NCBI RefSeq assembly: GCF_000428765.1
Contig: NZ_AUAO01000002.1
Coordinates: 186,001 to 250,000, forward strand
DNA: 64,000 nucleotides
Direction: 5' to 3'
Source: Brevundimonas aveniformis DSM 17977
Lineage (GTDB): Bacteria; Pseudomonadota; Alphaproteobacteria; Caulobacterales; Caulobacteraceae
How positions within the stretch are numbered: the stretch's first letter is position 1; each line of letters starts with the position of its first letter. A program made the translations under genes and the position numbers. This document shows positions 50,368 through 60,072 of this stretch, piece by piece. Below the pieces are notes generated by a model, which did no database searches, had not been told where the DNA came from, and worked only from the letters and a program-made list of their open reading frames with translations.

Positions 50368-51831
50368 TCAACGCTTGGCCCGCGGACGTCGCGCCGGGCG
50401 GGGCGGGGCGAGAGGTGTTGGTTCCGCTGCGGGCGGCTCGTCGCCGTCATCCCAGTCGCCGGGATCGTCAGGGGCCCTCCAGACCGGTTCGTCGACCGTT
50501 TCGGGTGTGGGATCAGGGGGCGCGGTCGGCGGGGGCGGCGTGAAGTCGACAGACTGGGCGGCCTCGCGAATCGAGGCCAGTTCGGCCTCGTCGGTCCAGG
50601 CGGTGATCAAACGAACCCAGCCGCCCTGATCATAGTCAAAGGTTTCGGGCTCGCGTTGTGAATCGCGCGGCGCATCGGCGGCGCGCGCCGCCAGAGTGCG
50701 GGCATCGGCGACGCGACCATTGGCCCAGGCGGCCCGGGCCTTCAGATCGAGCAGGCGCGGCGTGTCGATGATGCCGTCCAGATCCTCAACGGCGGCGTCA
50801 ATGGCGACGGCGTCCCCGTTCAGCAGGGCCTGTTCCACCGCCACGATCCGGCTTTCCGGGTGGGTGGGGCGTCGCGAAATCAGCCGCCCATAGCGTTTGG
50901 CGCGTTCAGCGGGCGTCTCGTCGGGGCGCAGATCGCGGTAGGCCACCGCCAGGGCGGGATGCGGTCGCGCCTTCCAGGCCTTGAGCAACAGAACCTCGCC
51001 GCGCCCCGGTCGCCCGGATGCGGCCTCCAGTCGGGCGGCCAGCACCGCCGCCGGCGCAAACTCCGGCGACAGGCCGGCTGCCTTGACGGCGTCTCTGGCC
51101 GGGGCTTCGGCCCCCGCCTCCATGGCCCGGACGGTCAGAAGCGCGGCGCGAGCACGGGCGGCCTTGTCGCCCGCCAGGGCGCGTTTGGCACCGGGACCCC
51201 CGAGCAGGGCCAGGGCCCCCTCCCAGTCACCGGCCTCAAGACGGTCATCGAACTGCATCCGCCAGGCCCATGCGCCGCCACGTCCCGCCACCTCACCCGC
51301 ACGGGCCTGCTCCAGGGCGGCGGCGCGATCACCGGCTCGCCACGACAGACGGGCCAGTCCTTGGCGGGCGGCCCCTTGCGCGTCGGGGTAGGACAGCAAG
51401 GCTTCATAGGCGGCGCGGGCCGACGGTTCTTCGTCGGACACTTCGGCCGCCTGGGCAGCGAGCAAGCCGGTCAGGATCGGCGCGTCCTCAGCGGCACCGG
51501 TCGCGCGGCGGGCCATACGTCGGGCTTCTTCGGCCTCGCCGGAAGCCAGGGCCAGATAGCCTCGAGCCAAGGCGGTATAGGAATCTCTGCGGCGGGCATC
51601 GGCGCGAAGCCGGGCCGCTCGCTGGGGGGCCTCGCCGATCCAGATGACCAGACGCCAGAAGCCGACGGCCAGCAGGGCAAAAACGCCGACAAGCACGGCA
51701 CCGGCTGCGGCCGAGGTGTCGAGCCGCCAACCCAGCCACTCAGCGGTGAGGGCACCGGGCTCGCCCGAAGCGGCGACGGCCAGCAGAGCCAGGGCCATGC
51801 CGGCCAGCAGGGCCAGGCCGACGCGGATCAA
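50368..51831 (-). CDS. HemY-like TPR membrane protein
   Basis: 487 residues with two membrane helices near the N-terminus (about 3-22 and 41-65), then TPR-like helices and a Pro/Arg-rich tail. This is the gene often annotated as the HemY N-terminal-domain protein and found downstream of hemX and hemD; it is not the HemY protoporphyrinogen oxidase. Overlaps the hemX-like gene by four bases. Confidence 0.82.
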   Translation of the reverse strand: MIRVGLALLAGMALALLAVAASGEPGALTAEWLGWRLDTSAAAGAVLVGVFALLAVGFWRLVIWIGEAPQRAARLRADARRRDSYTALARGYLALASGEAEEARRMARRATGAAEDAPILTGLLAAQAAEVSDEEPSARAAYEALLSYPDAQGAARQGLARLSWRAGDRAAALEQARAGEVAGRGGAWAWRMQFDDRLEAGDWEGALALLGGPGAKRALAGDKAARARAALLTVRAMEAGAEAPARDAVKAAGLSPEFAPAAVLAARLEAASGRPGRGEVLLLKAWKARPHPALAVAYRDLRPDETPAERAKRYGRLISRRPTHPESRIVAVEQALLNGDAVAIDAAVEDLDGIIDTPRLLDLKARAAWANGRVADARTLAARAADAPRDSQREPETFDYDQGGWVRLITAWTDEAELASIREAAQSVDFTPPPPTAPPDPTPETVDEPVWRAPDDPGDWDDGDEPPAAEPTPLAPPRPARRPRAKR

Positions 51832-52757
51832 AGCGGCGCTCCGGTTTCGGCGGTGGCGGCCCCCGACAGATCGCCCAGCGCCTGGGCTCTCAGGGCGTCG
51901 ATGCGGCGTTCAATCTCGACCCGGCGTTCGGCGCGCGCGGTCCATTCGGACATGGCCACGCGCGCGGGCTCAGGCAGGGACTGGAGCTGAGCCAGGGCTC
52001 CTTCGAGATCGCCCTCGCGGACACGCCTCTCAGCACGGGCCAGGATGGCATCGGGGCTCTCGCCCTCAAGATCTCCGATCCGGCGCAGGCTGAAAACCGA
52101 ACGCAAAGCGCGGCCCAGCGCGGCGAAGAAACCGCCCTCGGCGTCCTGGCCGTTGGCGACCCGCGCGGCGCGCGCGGCGGCGGCGGGATACTCACCGACA
52201 AGCGAGGCCCGGGTTGGGGCCCCCTGTTCGGCCAGATCCCGAAGGGCCCGAATGCCGCGAGAGGTCGGAGCCAGGCGTTCCAGTGAGGCCAACTCGCCGG
52301 CAAACGGCGAAGACCCCTCGGCGGCGTCGGCTAGGGAGGCGGCGGCGACGGCGGCGGCGGCGGCGCGCGACATGCGGGCCTGGGAGGCTTCAAGCGCGGT
52401 GATACGATCTTCGAGTTGGAGCGGATCAACTACGACCGTTTCACCGTTTTCGGTCGGCACGGCGACGGGTTCGGGCCGGGTGGCGGCCTGGCGGCGGGCG
52501 AGCTCCAGTTCGCTTTCAAGCTGGTCGATGCGCTGGCGCATCTGCACCCGCTCCTGGCTCTCGGAGACGGGGGCGGCCGGTCCGATGGCCCGGGCCAGAC
52601 GCTCGCGGAAGGCCCCGGCCCCGACGGCCACGATGACGAGAATCACGCCCACGGCGATCAGAGCCAGGATACGCGGCGGGATATTGGGCCGCTCGAGCTC
52701 GCGATGCGGCGGTTCTGGCTCGATCCGGGGCCGGTCTTCGGCAGGGTTGTCGGTCAT
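51828..52757 (-). CDS. HemX/mitofilin-like membrane protein (COG4223-type)
   Basis: 309 residues: a cytoplasmic Pro-rich start, one membrane helix (about 30-48, LALIAVGVILVIVAVGAGA), a coiled coil (about 63-95, RVQMRQRIDQLESELELARR) and a helical C-terminal domain. The position between hemD and the HemY-like gene and the mitofilin-like layout fit the alphaproteobacterial COG4223 family, thought to be related to mitochondrial Mic60. Start overlaps the hemD stop. Confidence 0.8.
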   Translation of the reverse strand: MTDNPAEDRPRIEPEPPHRELERPNIPPRILALIAVGVILVIVAVGAGAFRERLARAIGPAAPVSESQERVQMRQRIDQLESELELARRQAATRPEPVAVPTENGETVVVDPLQLEDRITALEASQARMSRAAAAAVAAASLADAAEGSSPFAGELASLERLAPTSRGIRALRDLAEQGAPTRASLVGEYPAAAARAARVANGQDAEGGFFAALGRALRSVFSLRRIGDLEGESPDAILARAERRVREGDLEGALAQLQSLPEPARVAMSEWTARAERRVEIERRIDALRAQALGDLSGAATAETGAPL

Positions 52758-53437
52758 CAGCGCGCCTTCGACAGGGTGTCGACCGCCAGCCTAACCAAGG
52801 AAGCGTCGTCAGGGAACGGGGCGACGACCAGCGATTTCATCGAACGGGTCCGCAGGGGCGCGGCACAGGCATCCGAGAGGGCCAGCCCAACGAGGTCCGA
52901 CAACCGATCAGCGGCCGCCTCGGCGAGCAAATGGGCGGCTCGGGGCGAGTGGATCATCACCGCCTCCAGATCGGGGGTCGCCAGGGCGCGCAACGGGGGC
53001 ACCGGAACCGTCTCATAGATGCACCGGGCGTCCAGATTGATGCCGAAAGGGGCCACCAGGCCGGGCAGGTCGGCAGCGGGTTCGGCCGGGGCTGGATAGA
53101 GAATGCGACCTTTGGCCTCTTCGATCATCAGCCGTGCCAGGGCCGCGACATCGCCGCGCGCATTATGGACCTGACGAAAGCCGATCTGGGTGAGGGCTTC
53201 AGCGGTTGCATCGCCGACGGCAAAGGCGGGCATATCCCGCTCTGGCGACAGCCCGGCGAAAATCTCGACCGCATTGGGACCGGTGAAGGCCAGGCCGGCG
53301 AACCCGCTCAGGTCGAGGGCACCAGCGACGGGCCGAACCTCCAGCAGGGGGTCAATCAAGGTGTCGAAGCCCTCAGCGGCGAGCCGCTCTGCGGTACGGT
53401 CAGCGCCAGGGCGGGTGCGGGTGATCCAGATCGTCAT
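52757..53437 (-). CDS. hemD: Uroporphyrinogen-III synthase HemD
   Basis: 226 residues with the two-lobed HemD fold and weakly conserved motifs such as TRTRPGADRTAERLAAEGF, LAFTGPNAV and VGDATAEALTQIGF. Converts hydroxymethylbilane to uroporphyrinogen III in heme biosynthesis. The start codon overlaps the hemC stop by four bases, so hemC and hemD are translationally coupled. Confidence 0.88.
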   Translation of the reverse strand: MTIWITRTRPGADRTAERLAAEGFDTLIDPLLEVRPVAGALDLSGFAGLAFTGPNAVEIFAGLSPERDMPAFAVGDATAEALTQIGFRQVHNARGDVAALARLMIEEAKGRILYPAPAEPAADLPGLVAPFGINLDARCIYETVPVPPLRALATPDLEAVMIHSPRAAHLLAEAAADRLSDLVGLALSDACAAPLRTRSMKSLVVAPFPDDASLVRLAVDTLSKAR

Positions 53438-54369
53438 GCGATGAGGGCGTCACCCGCCTCGTCGCGCACGGCGTGACCAAGCTCAAGCCCCAGCAGGCGC
53501 GCATCCAGCGCATTGGCCGGACAGCTTCCTTCCCGCCGCCAACGCTGTGTGCCGTCGCTGGACAGGGCCTCAACGGCCAGTTCGAGGATGTCGCCGGAGA
53601 GGCGGGCGTGCGCGCCCATGGCGGTGCGGCAGTTGGCCTCCAGCGCGATCAGAGCGCCCCGTTCGGCGGCCACGCAGATTTCGGTCGGTCGATCCCCCAG
53701 CCCGGAAATGAAGTCGGCCCAGGGGCTGTCGGTCCGACATTGCAGCGCCAGTGCCCCCTGGCCCGGAGCCGGTGGCGCGGTCCAGGGGTCGAGGAAGCCG
53801 CGCACCCGTTCACCCAGTCCCAGGCGGTTCAGGCCTGCTGCGGCCAGCAGGATGGCGTCGAAATCGCCTTCGGCCAGCCGGCGCAATCGGGTGTCGACAT
53901 TGCCGCGCAAGGGTTCGATCTGAAGGTCGGGCCGCAGGGCCAGGGCCTGAGCCTGACGGCGCAGAGAGGCGGTGCCGAGCCGGGCCCCCTCGGGCAGGGT
54001 TTCAAGGCTGTCGTATCTTTCCGAGAGAAAGGCGTCGCGCGGATCCTCGCGCGCGGGGAGGGCGACTATGGCCAGGCCTTCAGGCGGCTCGGCGGGAACG
54101 TCCTTCATGGAATGAACTGCCATGTCGATTTCGCCGTCGAACAGGGCGCGCTCGATCTCTTTGGTGAACAGCGCCTTGCCGCCGATGTCCATGAGGCGGC
54201 GGTCCTGAATGCGGTCGCCCGTCGTGATGATGAAGACCAGAGGTGCGACGAGGTCGGGAGCGTCGGCATCCCCCAGGCGGCGGGCGATCTCAGCCTGGAT
54301 GTGACCCGACTGGGTCCGGGCCAGAAGTGACTGGCGGGTGCCGATACGAAGAGGCGGGGTTGGGCTCAC
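53434..54369 (-). CDS. hemC: Hydroxymethylbilane synthase HemC
   Basis: 311 residues from a GTG at 54369 (MSPTPPLRIGTRQSLLARTQ). Conserved features include AVHSMKDVP, RGNVDTRLRRL and the dipyrromethane-attachment Cys in LEANCRTAMGAH. The longer frame upstream of this GTG would overlap tsaD and is not plausible. Divergent from tsaD across 39 bases, an arrangement conserved in Caulobacterales. Confidence 0.96.
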   Translation of the reverse strand: MSPTPPLRIGTRQSLLARTQSGHIQAEIARRLGDADAPDLVAPLVFIITTGDRIQDRRLMDIGGKALFTKEIERALFDGEIDMAVHSMKDVPAEPPEGLAIVALPAREDPRDAFLSERYDSLETLPEGARLGTASLRRQAQALALRPDLQIEPLRGNVDTRLRRLAEGDFDAILLAAAGLNRLGLGERVRGFLDPWTAPPAPGQGALALQCRTDSPWADFISGLGDRPTEICVAAERGALIALEANCRTAMGAHARLSGDILELAVEALSSDGTQRWRREGSCPANALDARLLGLELGHAVRDEAGDALIA

Positions 54370-54408
54370 GCTTGCGTCCGATGGAGGGGTGCGGCTAGTT
54401 CGCCGGAA

Positions 54409-55494
54409 ATGACCACTGGCGACTATACGGTTCTGGGTCTTGAGACCAGTTGCGACGAGACGGCGGCGGCGGTCGTGCGCCGGCGCGCGGACGGTTCCGT
54501 CGAGGTGCTGTCGTCGGTCGTGGCCAGCCAGGATGAACACAAACCCTTCGGTGGCGTGGTGCCCGAGATCGCCGCACGCGGCCATGTGCGAACGATAGAT
54601 GCGATTGCCCGCGCGGCTCTGGATCAGGCCGGGACCGGCTTTGAGGGCCTGAGCGGCGTGGCGGCGACGGCGGGACCGGGGCTGGTCGGCGGGGTCATGG
54701 TGGGGCTGAGCTTCGGCAAGGCGGTGGCGCTGGCGCGCGCCCTGCCGCTGGTGGCGGTCAATCACCTCGAAGGGCACGCTCTGTCGGCACGGCTGGGCGC
54801 ACAGGCCGACTATCCGTTTCTGCTGTTGCTGGTGTCGGGTGGGCATTGCCAACTGCTGGAGGTGCGCGGGGTCGGCGACATGACTCGGCTGGGCTCGACC
54901 ATCGACGACGCGGCAGGCGAAGCCTTCGACAAGACGGCCAAGGCCCTTGGCCTGGGCTATCCGGGTGGGCCGGCGCTGGAGCGTCTGGCGGCGTCGGGCG
55001 ATGCGGCAAAGGTGCCGATGCCGCGTGCCCTGCTGGGTCGCAAGGGCTTCGATTTCTCGTTTTCAGGCCTGAAGACCGTGGCGGCTCGCGCCGCTGAGGC
55101 GGTCGTTACCGATCAGGACAAGGCCGATGTCGCCGCCAGCGTTCAGGCGGCGATCGCCCGGCAGCTGACCGAGCGGTCTGAGCGGGCCATGGCCGACTAC
55201 GCCGAACGGCATTCGCATCGACTGTTCGTGGTTGCGGGCGGGGTCGCGGCCAACCAGACGGTACGGCGCTCGCTGATGGAGGCCTGCGCGCGGCAAGGCT
55301 TCGATTTCGTCGCGCCGCCGATTCAATACTGTACAGACAATGCCGCCATGATCGCACTGGCCGGGGCCGAGCGATTGGCGCGGGGCCTGACATCGGGGCT
55401 GGATGCCAGGGCGCGACCGCGCTGGCCGCTTGACGAGGCGACGGCCCTGTCTGATCCCCTGTATGCAACCGGCCGAAAGGGAGCCAAGGCATGA
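54409..55494 (+). CDS. tsaD: tRNA N6-threonylcarbamoyladenosine synthase TsaD
   Basis: 361 residues of the Kae1/YgjD family with the ASKHA ATP-binding motifs ([13 protein letters not shown] near residue 6, [21 protein letters not shown]) and the metal-binding HLEGH near residue 120. Catalyses the last step of t6A formation on ANN-decoding tRNAs. Overlaps gpsA by four bases. Confidence 0.97.
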   Translation: MTTGDYTVLGLETSCDETAAAVVRRRADGSVEVLSSVVASQDEHKPFGGVVPEIAARGHVRTIDAIARAALDQAGTGFEGLSGVAATAGPGLVGGVMVGLSFGKAVALARALPLVAVNHLEGHALSARLGAQADYPFLLLLVSGGHCQLLEVRGVGDMTRLGSTIDDAAGEAFDKTAKALGLGYPGGPALERLAASGDAAKVPMPRALLGRKGFDFSFSGLKTVAARAAEAVVTDQDKADVAASVQAAIARQLTERSERAMADYAERHSHRLFVVAGGVAANQTVRRSLMEACARQGFDFVAPPIQYCTDNAAMIALAGAERLARGLTSGLDARARPRWPLDEATALSDPLYATGRKGAKA

Positions 55495-56489
55495 CGGACT
55501 TCACCTCGGTCGGGGTCATCGGCGGCGGGGCCTGGGGCACGGCCCTGGCCCAGTCCTGCGCACGCGGCGGGCTGGCGGTGACGATCCAGGCGCGTGAGCC
55601 CGAGGTGGTCGAAAGCATCAATGCCCGCCATGAGAACGAGGCCTTTCTGCCCGGTGTAAAGCTGGACCCAAAGGTCCGGGCCGTGGCCGAGCTGGACGAT
55701 CTGGCCGGGGCGGACTTTATCCTGGCGGTGCCGCCGGCCCAGCATATGCGGAGTGTCCTGACCGCGTTTGCGCCGATGGTTCGCGGGGGCACGCCGATCG
55801 TCCTGTGTTCCAAGGGCGTCGAGCGCGGCACGCTCAAGCTGATGACGGAGGTGCTGGCCGAGGCGGTGCCGCAGGCGCGGCCAGCGGTGCTGTCGGGGCC
55901 GAGCTTTGCCGCGGACGTCGTGCGCGGTCTGCCGACGGCGGTGACCCTGGCCTGCCCGGATACGGCGCTGGGCGAACAGCTGGTGCGGGCAGTCGCGGCC
56001 CCGACCTTCCGGCCCTATCTGGCCGACGATCTGATCGGGGCCGAGGTCGGCGGGGCGATCAAGAATGTGCTGGCCATCGCCTGCGGCATTTCCGAGGGGC
56101 GGGGTCTGGGCAAGTCGGCCCACGCCGGGCTGATCACGCGGGGGTTTGCCGAAATGACCCGCATCGGCGTGGCCCTGGGCGGTCGGGCGGAGACGGTGGC
56201 CGGCCTGTGCGGCCTGGGCGATCTGGTGCTGACCTGCTCCAGCCCGCAGTCGCGCAACATGTCGGTGGGCCTGGCACTGGGGCAGGGGCTGACGCTCTAT
56301 CAGGCGCTGGAGGGCAAGCGGTCGGTGGCCGAGGGCGTCGATTCCGCGCCGGCGGTGCGCCAGCTGGTCGAACAACTCGGCGTCGAGGCCCCGATCTGCG
56401 AGGCGGTGGCGGCGATCCTGGCGGGCGAGATCGACGTGGATCAGGCCATCGACGGCCTGCTGAACCGGCCGCTCAAGGCCGAGCGATGA
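55491..56489 (+). CDS. gpsA: Glycerol-3-phosphate dehydrogenase, NAD(P)+
   Basis: 332 residues with the Rossmann [11 protein letters not shown] at the N-terminus, the NAD-binding [10 protein letters not shown] block, [14 protein letters not shown], and a C-terminal catalytic domain with [13 protein letters not shown]. Supplies sn-glycerol-3-phosphate for phospholipids. ATGA overlaps with tsaD before it and the Rieske gene after it. Confidence 0.97.
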   Translation: MTDFTSVGVIGGGAWGTALAQSCARGGLAVTIQAREPEVVESINARHENEAFLPGVKLDPKVRAVAELDDLAGADFILAVPPAQHMRSVLTAFAPMVRGGTPIVLCSKGVERGTLKLMTEVLAEAVPQARPAVLSGPSFAADVVRGLPTAVTLACPDTALGEQLVRAVAAPTFRPYLADDLIGAEVGGAIKNVLAIACGISEGRGLGKSAHAGLITRGFAEMTRIGVALGGRAETVAGLCGLGDLVLTCSSPQSRNMSVGLALGQGLTLYQALEGKRSVAEGVDSAPAVRQLVEQLGVEAPICEAVAAILAGEIDVDQAIDGLLNRPLKAER

Positions 56490-56866
56490 GCGACGGGCCG
56501 CCGCCGTCGGACCGTCCGCGCGTCTGGAAGACCCCGCCGGGCGTGGCCGTGGCGGTGCTGACCGATATTCCCGATCCGGGTGCGCGCGCGGTCGTGGTGC
56601 AGATCGGCGAGGCCTATTTCCACGGCTTTCTGATCCACAAGGACGGCGAGGTGCGCGGCTATGTCGATCGCTGTCCGCACGCGGGCTATCCGCTGGCGGT
56701 CGAGCTGGACCGGTATCTGACAGACGATGGCGCGCTGATCCTGTGCGCCTGGCACGGCGGGATCTTCAAACCCCTGACCGGCGAGTGCATCGGCGGTCCT
56801 CCGGCCGGTGGACGGCTGACGCCGTGGCCGGTGGTGGTGGACGGGCCGGTGGTGCGGACCGCCTAG
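56486..56866 (+). CDS. Rieske (2Fe-2S) protein
   Basis: 126 residues with the two cluster motifs: CPHAGYPL and CAWHGGIF, the second followed by a ferredoxin-type Gly/Pro loop. The spacing is that of small cytosolic Rieske ferredoxins (NirD/BphF-like) rather than of the bc1 subunit. Overlaps gpsA by four bases; the electron partner is unknown. Confidence 0.92.
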   Translation: MSDGPPPSDRPRVWKTPPGVAVAVLTDIPDPGARAVVVQIGEAYFHGFLIHKDGEVRGYVDRCPHAGYPLAVELDRYLTDDGALILCAWHGGIFKPLTGECIGGPPAGGRLTPWPVVVDGPVVRTA

Positions 56867-56890
56867 ACTCACGGATCCAGGAGGCAAGCT

Positions 56891-56912
56891 GTCGCTCTGA
56901 AAACAGAGCGAC
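56891..56912 (+). terminator. Hairpin after the tsaD-gpsA-Rieske operon
   Basis: GTCGCTCTG-aaaa-CAGAGCGAC is a perfect nine-base-pair hairpin, followed by short GCGACAAA repeats rather than a T-run. Could terminate the operon or act as a REP-like hairpin. Confidence 0.6.
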
Positions 56913-56931
56913 AAAGCGACAAAGCGACAGA

Positions 56932-57546
56932 TCAGGCGGCGGGGGCGCCCGCGTCGTCAGCCTCGTCCTCGTCCTTGGGTTCCATGACGTCGCGCAGCTT
57001 TTGGGCATAGAGGGCGCGGGCGTAGTCGGCGCTGTTGTAGGCCCGGCGGGTCTTGTCGACGCCGGGGCCAACCCGATCGAGCACCGCCACCAGCCGTGCC
57101 CAGGACAGGGCTTCGGCGGGACGGGCGCGGGCCGCGGCTTCGGCGGAGCGGCGGAAGGCGTAGCGGATGTAACGTTGCGGCTCGGGATCCATCAGCAGTT
57201 CGCCGACCTCATACTCATGGGCGGCGACGAACAGGGCCATGGGGCTGTCAGGATCGAGGTCTTGGTACTCGAGGAGGGCGCCGTCGCCCGCCAGGCGGGC
57301 CAAGCGTTTCTGATTCCGCCGGCGCCAGCCGTCGCGCTCGGCCCGGCGCTGGACGGTGCGATAGGACACCCCGAGGCGACCCGCGACCACGCCGGCGGTC
57401 TCGCCGGCGAGATAGTCGGCGCGCGCATCGCTCCAGTCATAGAAGGGCGCCGACGGCGGCGGACGATCCAGATGCGGGGCGACAGGGGCCTCGAGATCGG
57501 CGTCAGGATCGGGCGGGGCGGGGGCGCGGGGGTCTGAATTTTTCAT
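56932..57546 (-). CDS. HTH domain protein, function unknown
   Basis: 204 residues. After a Pro/Asp-rich N-terminus, residues about 42-75 form a helix-turn-helix-like element (AGVVAGRLGVSYRTVQRRAERDGW) reminiscent of small terminase or transposase HTHs. The rest is helical, ending in an acidic tail. No phage genes surround it. A resident DNA-binding protein is more likely than a terminase subunit, but this is uncertain. Confidence 0.65.
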   Translation of the reverse strand: MKNSDPRAPAPPDPDADLEAPVAPHLDRPPPSAPFYDWSDARADYLAGETAGVVAGRLGVSYRTVQRRAERDGWRRRNQKRLARLAGDGALLEYQDLDPDSPMALFVAAHEYEVGELLMDPEPQRYIRYAFRRSAEAAARARPAEALSWARLVAVLDRVGPGVDKTRRAYNSADYARALYAQKLRDVMEPKDEDEADDAGAPAA

Positions 57547-57686
57547 GCCGCCCAGCCTAAGGGCGCGGCGACGGGCGGGGATTCAGGGGGCGATTTTGGG
57601 GGTGGAGTTGGAGCTAAAGAATTGATTTTGCTCAGGACGAGACGGTTTTGGGGGCGGGGATAAACTGTGCAGCCCGGCGGCTGGCG

Positions 57687-59477
57687 TCAGTCGGCCAGGC
57701 GGGCGGCGTCGGCAGCGGCGGCCTCGGCCATACGGCGGGTTTCGGCGTGGCCGGGGCTGATGTCGAGGATCTCGCGGAACCGCCGCTCGGCCTCCAGGAA
57801 ACCGGCGCGGGCGGCGGCGCGGTCGCCCTCGGCCTCGGCGAGTTGGGCCAGCTTGGCTGCGGAGATGGCAAGGTCTCTGAGCCATTGGGTGTTTTTGGGG
57901 TCTCGGTTCGCGAGCTCCTGCCGGATATCGAGGCTGGCCTGATAGGCGTTTTTGGCGGCGGGGAGGTCGCCCTCGGCGGTGGCGATGTCGCCGAGCTTGT
58001 TATGGCTGACCGAGACGTCTCTGAGCCATTCGGTGTTCTTGGGGTCTCGGTTCGCGAGGTCCTGCCGGATATAGAGGCTGTGCTGATAGGCGTCTTTGGC
58101 GGCGGGGAGGTCGCCCTCGGCTCGGGCGATATCGCCGAGCCGGTCATGGCTGACCGAGAGGTCTCTGAGCCATTCGGTTTTTTTGGGGTCTCGGTTCGCG
58201 AGGTCCTGGGCGATATCGAGGCCGGCCTGATAGGCGTGTCTGGCGGCGGGGAGGTCGCCCTCGGCGGTGGCGATGTCGCCGAGCTTGTTATGGCTGACCG
58301 AGAGGTCTCTGAGCCATTCGGTGTTTTTGGGGTCTCGGTCAACGAGGTCCTGGGCGATCTCGAGGCTGGCCTGATAGGCGTTTTTGGCGGCGGGGAGGTC
58401 GCCCTCGGCGGTGGCGATGTCGCCGAGCTTGTTATGGCTGACCGAGAGGTCTCTGAGCCATTCGGTGTTTTTGGGGTCTCGGTCAACGAGGTCCTGGGCG
58501 ATCTCGAGGCCGTCCTGATAGGCGTGTCTGGCGGCGGGGAGGTCGCCCTCGGCGGTGGCGATATCGCCGAGCTTGTCATGGCTGACCGAGAGGTCTCTGA
58601 GCCATTCGGTGTTTTTGGGGTCTCGTTTTGCGAGGTCCTGGGCGATCTCGAGGCTGGCCTGATAGGCGTGTCTGGCGGCGTTGAGGTCGCCCTCGGCTCG
58701 GGCGATATCGCCGAGGTCGTCAAGCGCGGCGGCCTTGTCGCGCGGATCGGTCGCGGCGGCGAGGGCGGTGTCGGCGGACGCGCGAGCGGCCGGAAGGTCG
58801 CCGGAGGCGCGGTGCAGGCGGCTGAGGTAGATGTGGGTCCAGACGTCGGCGGGGTCGAGGGCGGCGGCGCGGGCGTAAGCGTCGAGCGCCACCTCGACAT
58901 TGACGGGGAAGGCCAGGGCGCCGAGGCGGCGCCATTTGTCGGCGGCCCTGCGCTCATCGGCCAGGGCGTCGTCGCGCAGGCGCGCGTAACCTTCATCGAA
59001 GCGCCCATCGGCCAGTAATCGGGCGGCGGCGATTTCAGCCGCGTCACCATGCTCGACGATGTCGCCGGCGGCTTCGACGACGGCGTTGTCGGAGGTGGCG
59101 TCGGTGGGGGCGCCGCCGGACGCTCCGCGAATTTCATCGAGAATCTCGCGCTTGAGGCGCTCCATCGCCTCACGAGTCAGCTCGCCCTCGTCCGTGACCG
59201 TCCTGCGAATGCGGTCGTGGGCGCGGCGAGCCTCGATGGCGGACATGAGACGCGGGCCGAACATCTGGAGCAGGGCGCCGACCGCGGCGATGCCGGCCAT
59301 GGCGGCGCCGACGACCATGAGAAGGGCGGTGATGGGATCGCCGCGCACCCAGGTCACCCAGGCCTCGGGGTCGGTGATCGGATTGGGGCCGTCGCCCTGA
59401 ACCATGAAGCCGATCGCGACCGCGAGGGCGATCAGGACCAGCCCGATGACTCCCAATGCGCGCCAGATGGTCTTCAT
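57687..59477 (-). CDS. Membrane-anchored TPR protein with six near-identical repeats
   Basis: 596 residues from ATG 59477. Two membrane helices (about 5-25 and 47-68) precede a coiled-coil-like linker and TPR units. Six 48-residue modules (of the type DLSVSHNKLGDIATAEGDLP and following) are nearly identical and each carries two helical TPR-like pairs. Probably a scaffold for protein interactions facing cytoplasm or periplasm. The near identity of the repeats implies recent expansion or ongoing homogenisation, so copy number may vary between strains. Confidence 0.85.
   Translation of the reverse strand: MKTIWRALGVIGLVLIALAVAIGFMVQGDGPNPITDPEAWVTWVRGDPITALLMVVGAAMAGIAAVGALLQMFGPRLMSAIEARRAHDRIRRTVTDEGELTREAMERLKREILDEIRGASGGAPTDATSDNAVVEAAGDIVEHGDAAEIAAARLLADGRFDEGYARLRDDALADERRAADKWRRLGALAFPVNVEVALDAYARAAALDPADVWTHIYLSRLHRASGDLPAARASADTALAAATDPRDKAAALDDLGDIARAEGDLNAARHAYQASLEIAQDLAKRDPKNTEWLRDLSVSHDKLGDIATAEGDLPAARHAYQDGLEIAQDLVDRDPKNTEWLRDLSVSHNKLGDIATAEGDLPAAKNAYQASLEIAQDLVDRDPKNTEWLRDLSVSHNKLGDIATAEGDLPAARHAYQAGLDIAQDLANRDPKKTEWLRDLSVSHDRLGDIARAEGDLPAAKDAYQHSLYIRQDLANRDPKNTEWLRDVSVSHNKLGDIATAEGDLPAAKNAYQASLDIRQELANRDPKNTQWLRDLAISAAKLAQLAEAEGDRAAARAGFLEAERRFREILDISPGHAETRRMAEAAAADAARLAD
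57871..58734. repeat. Tandem array of six 144-bp coding repeats
   Basis: The box AGGTCTCTGAGCC (one copy with C for G at the third base) recurs at 57871, 58015, 58159, 58303, 58447 and 58591, exactly 144 bases apart. The intervening DNA is nearly identical from unit to unit, and the period is a multiple of three. Confidence 0.95.
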
Positions 59478-59639
59478 GGAGGCCTCCCCGAACCTCAATA
59501 TATGGCTGTGCGCGGCGGAATCCAGCGGTCTGGGTTGCGCCTGGGGTGAATTGGTGCCGGCGATTGTCGGAAAGCGAGGCAGGCGTTTCTGCACCGCTTC
59601 CCCTCTACGGCCCACAGGTCGCTTGCAGCGACCGGCCCC

Positions 59640-59692
59640 TCCACCGCTACGCGGTCCCCCTCCCCACCGCTTCGCGGCAGGGAGGAGACAGT
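59640..59692. repeat. Dispersed hairpin repeat, family 2, copy B
   Basis: Contains CCCTCCCCACCGCTTCGCGG and GGGAGGAGA, in the same order and spacing as the blocks at 11649-11695, with a GC-rich hairpin (CCGCTTCGCGG). Located in the 271-base gap between the TPR gene and the ArsR gene, which otherwise holds nothing I can identify. Confidence 0.55.
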
Positions 59693-59748
59693 CGTCAGAC
59701 CGGCAGGGCCCCACGATTGACGAAAGTCCGCATGGCGAGGGCGGTAGA

Positions 59749-60072
59749 CTAGGTCTCCAGCTCGTCCTTCACCTCGGCCAGAAAGCCAACAGCCCGTCGG
59801 GCATAGTCGCCAATCCAGCGGTCGTGCACGGCCTTGATCGGCAGAGGGTTGAGGTGGTTCCAGCGTTCGCGCCCACGGCGCTCGACCATGACCAGATCGG
59901 CCGTTTCCAGCACCTTGAGGTGCTGCATCACGGTGCAGCGGTCCAGCGGGGCGAGGGTCTCGCACAGGGCGCCTGTGGTCATCGGACCGGCCTTCAAGGC
60001 ATCAAGCAACTGCCGACGTGTACCTGACGCCAGAGCCCGGAAGACCTGATCCTGATTCGCTTGGCTTGACAT
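59749..60072 (-). CDS. ArsR/SmtB-type transcriptional regulator
   Basis: 107 residues, a winged HTH of the ArsR type: DQVFRALASGTRRQLLDALKAGPMTTGALCETL, then CTVMQHLKVLETADLV. The Cys residues are not in the canonical metal-binding ELCVCD pattern, so a metal ligand is unlikely. Partners of this kind usually regulate the divergent SRPBCC gene. Its start codon overlaps a strong palindromic operator. Confidence 0.9.
   Translation of the reverse strand: MSSQANQDQVFRALASGTRRQLLDALKAGPMTTGALCETLAPLDRCTVMQHLKVLETADLVMVERRGRERWNHLNPLPIKAVHDRWIGDYARRAVGFLAEVKDELET

Noticed and set aside
50368..51831. Protoporphyrinogen oxidase HemY
   Set aside because: The protein has two membrane helices and TPR-like repeats and no FAD motif; it belongs to the other family that shares the HemY name.
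56932..57546. Phage small terminase subunit
   Set aside because: Only the HTH resembles terminases; no portal, capsid or large terminase genes are nearby.
57871..58734. Possible CRISPR array
   Set aside because: The repeats are 144 bp, contiguous, in frame and coding; there are no short unique spacers and no cas genes.
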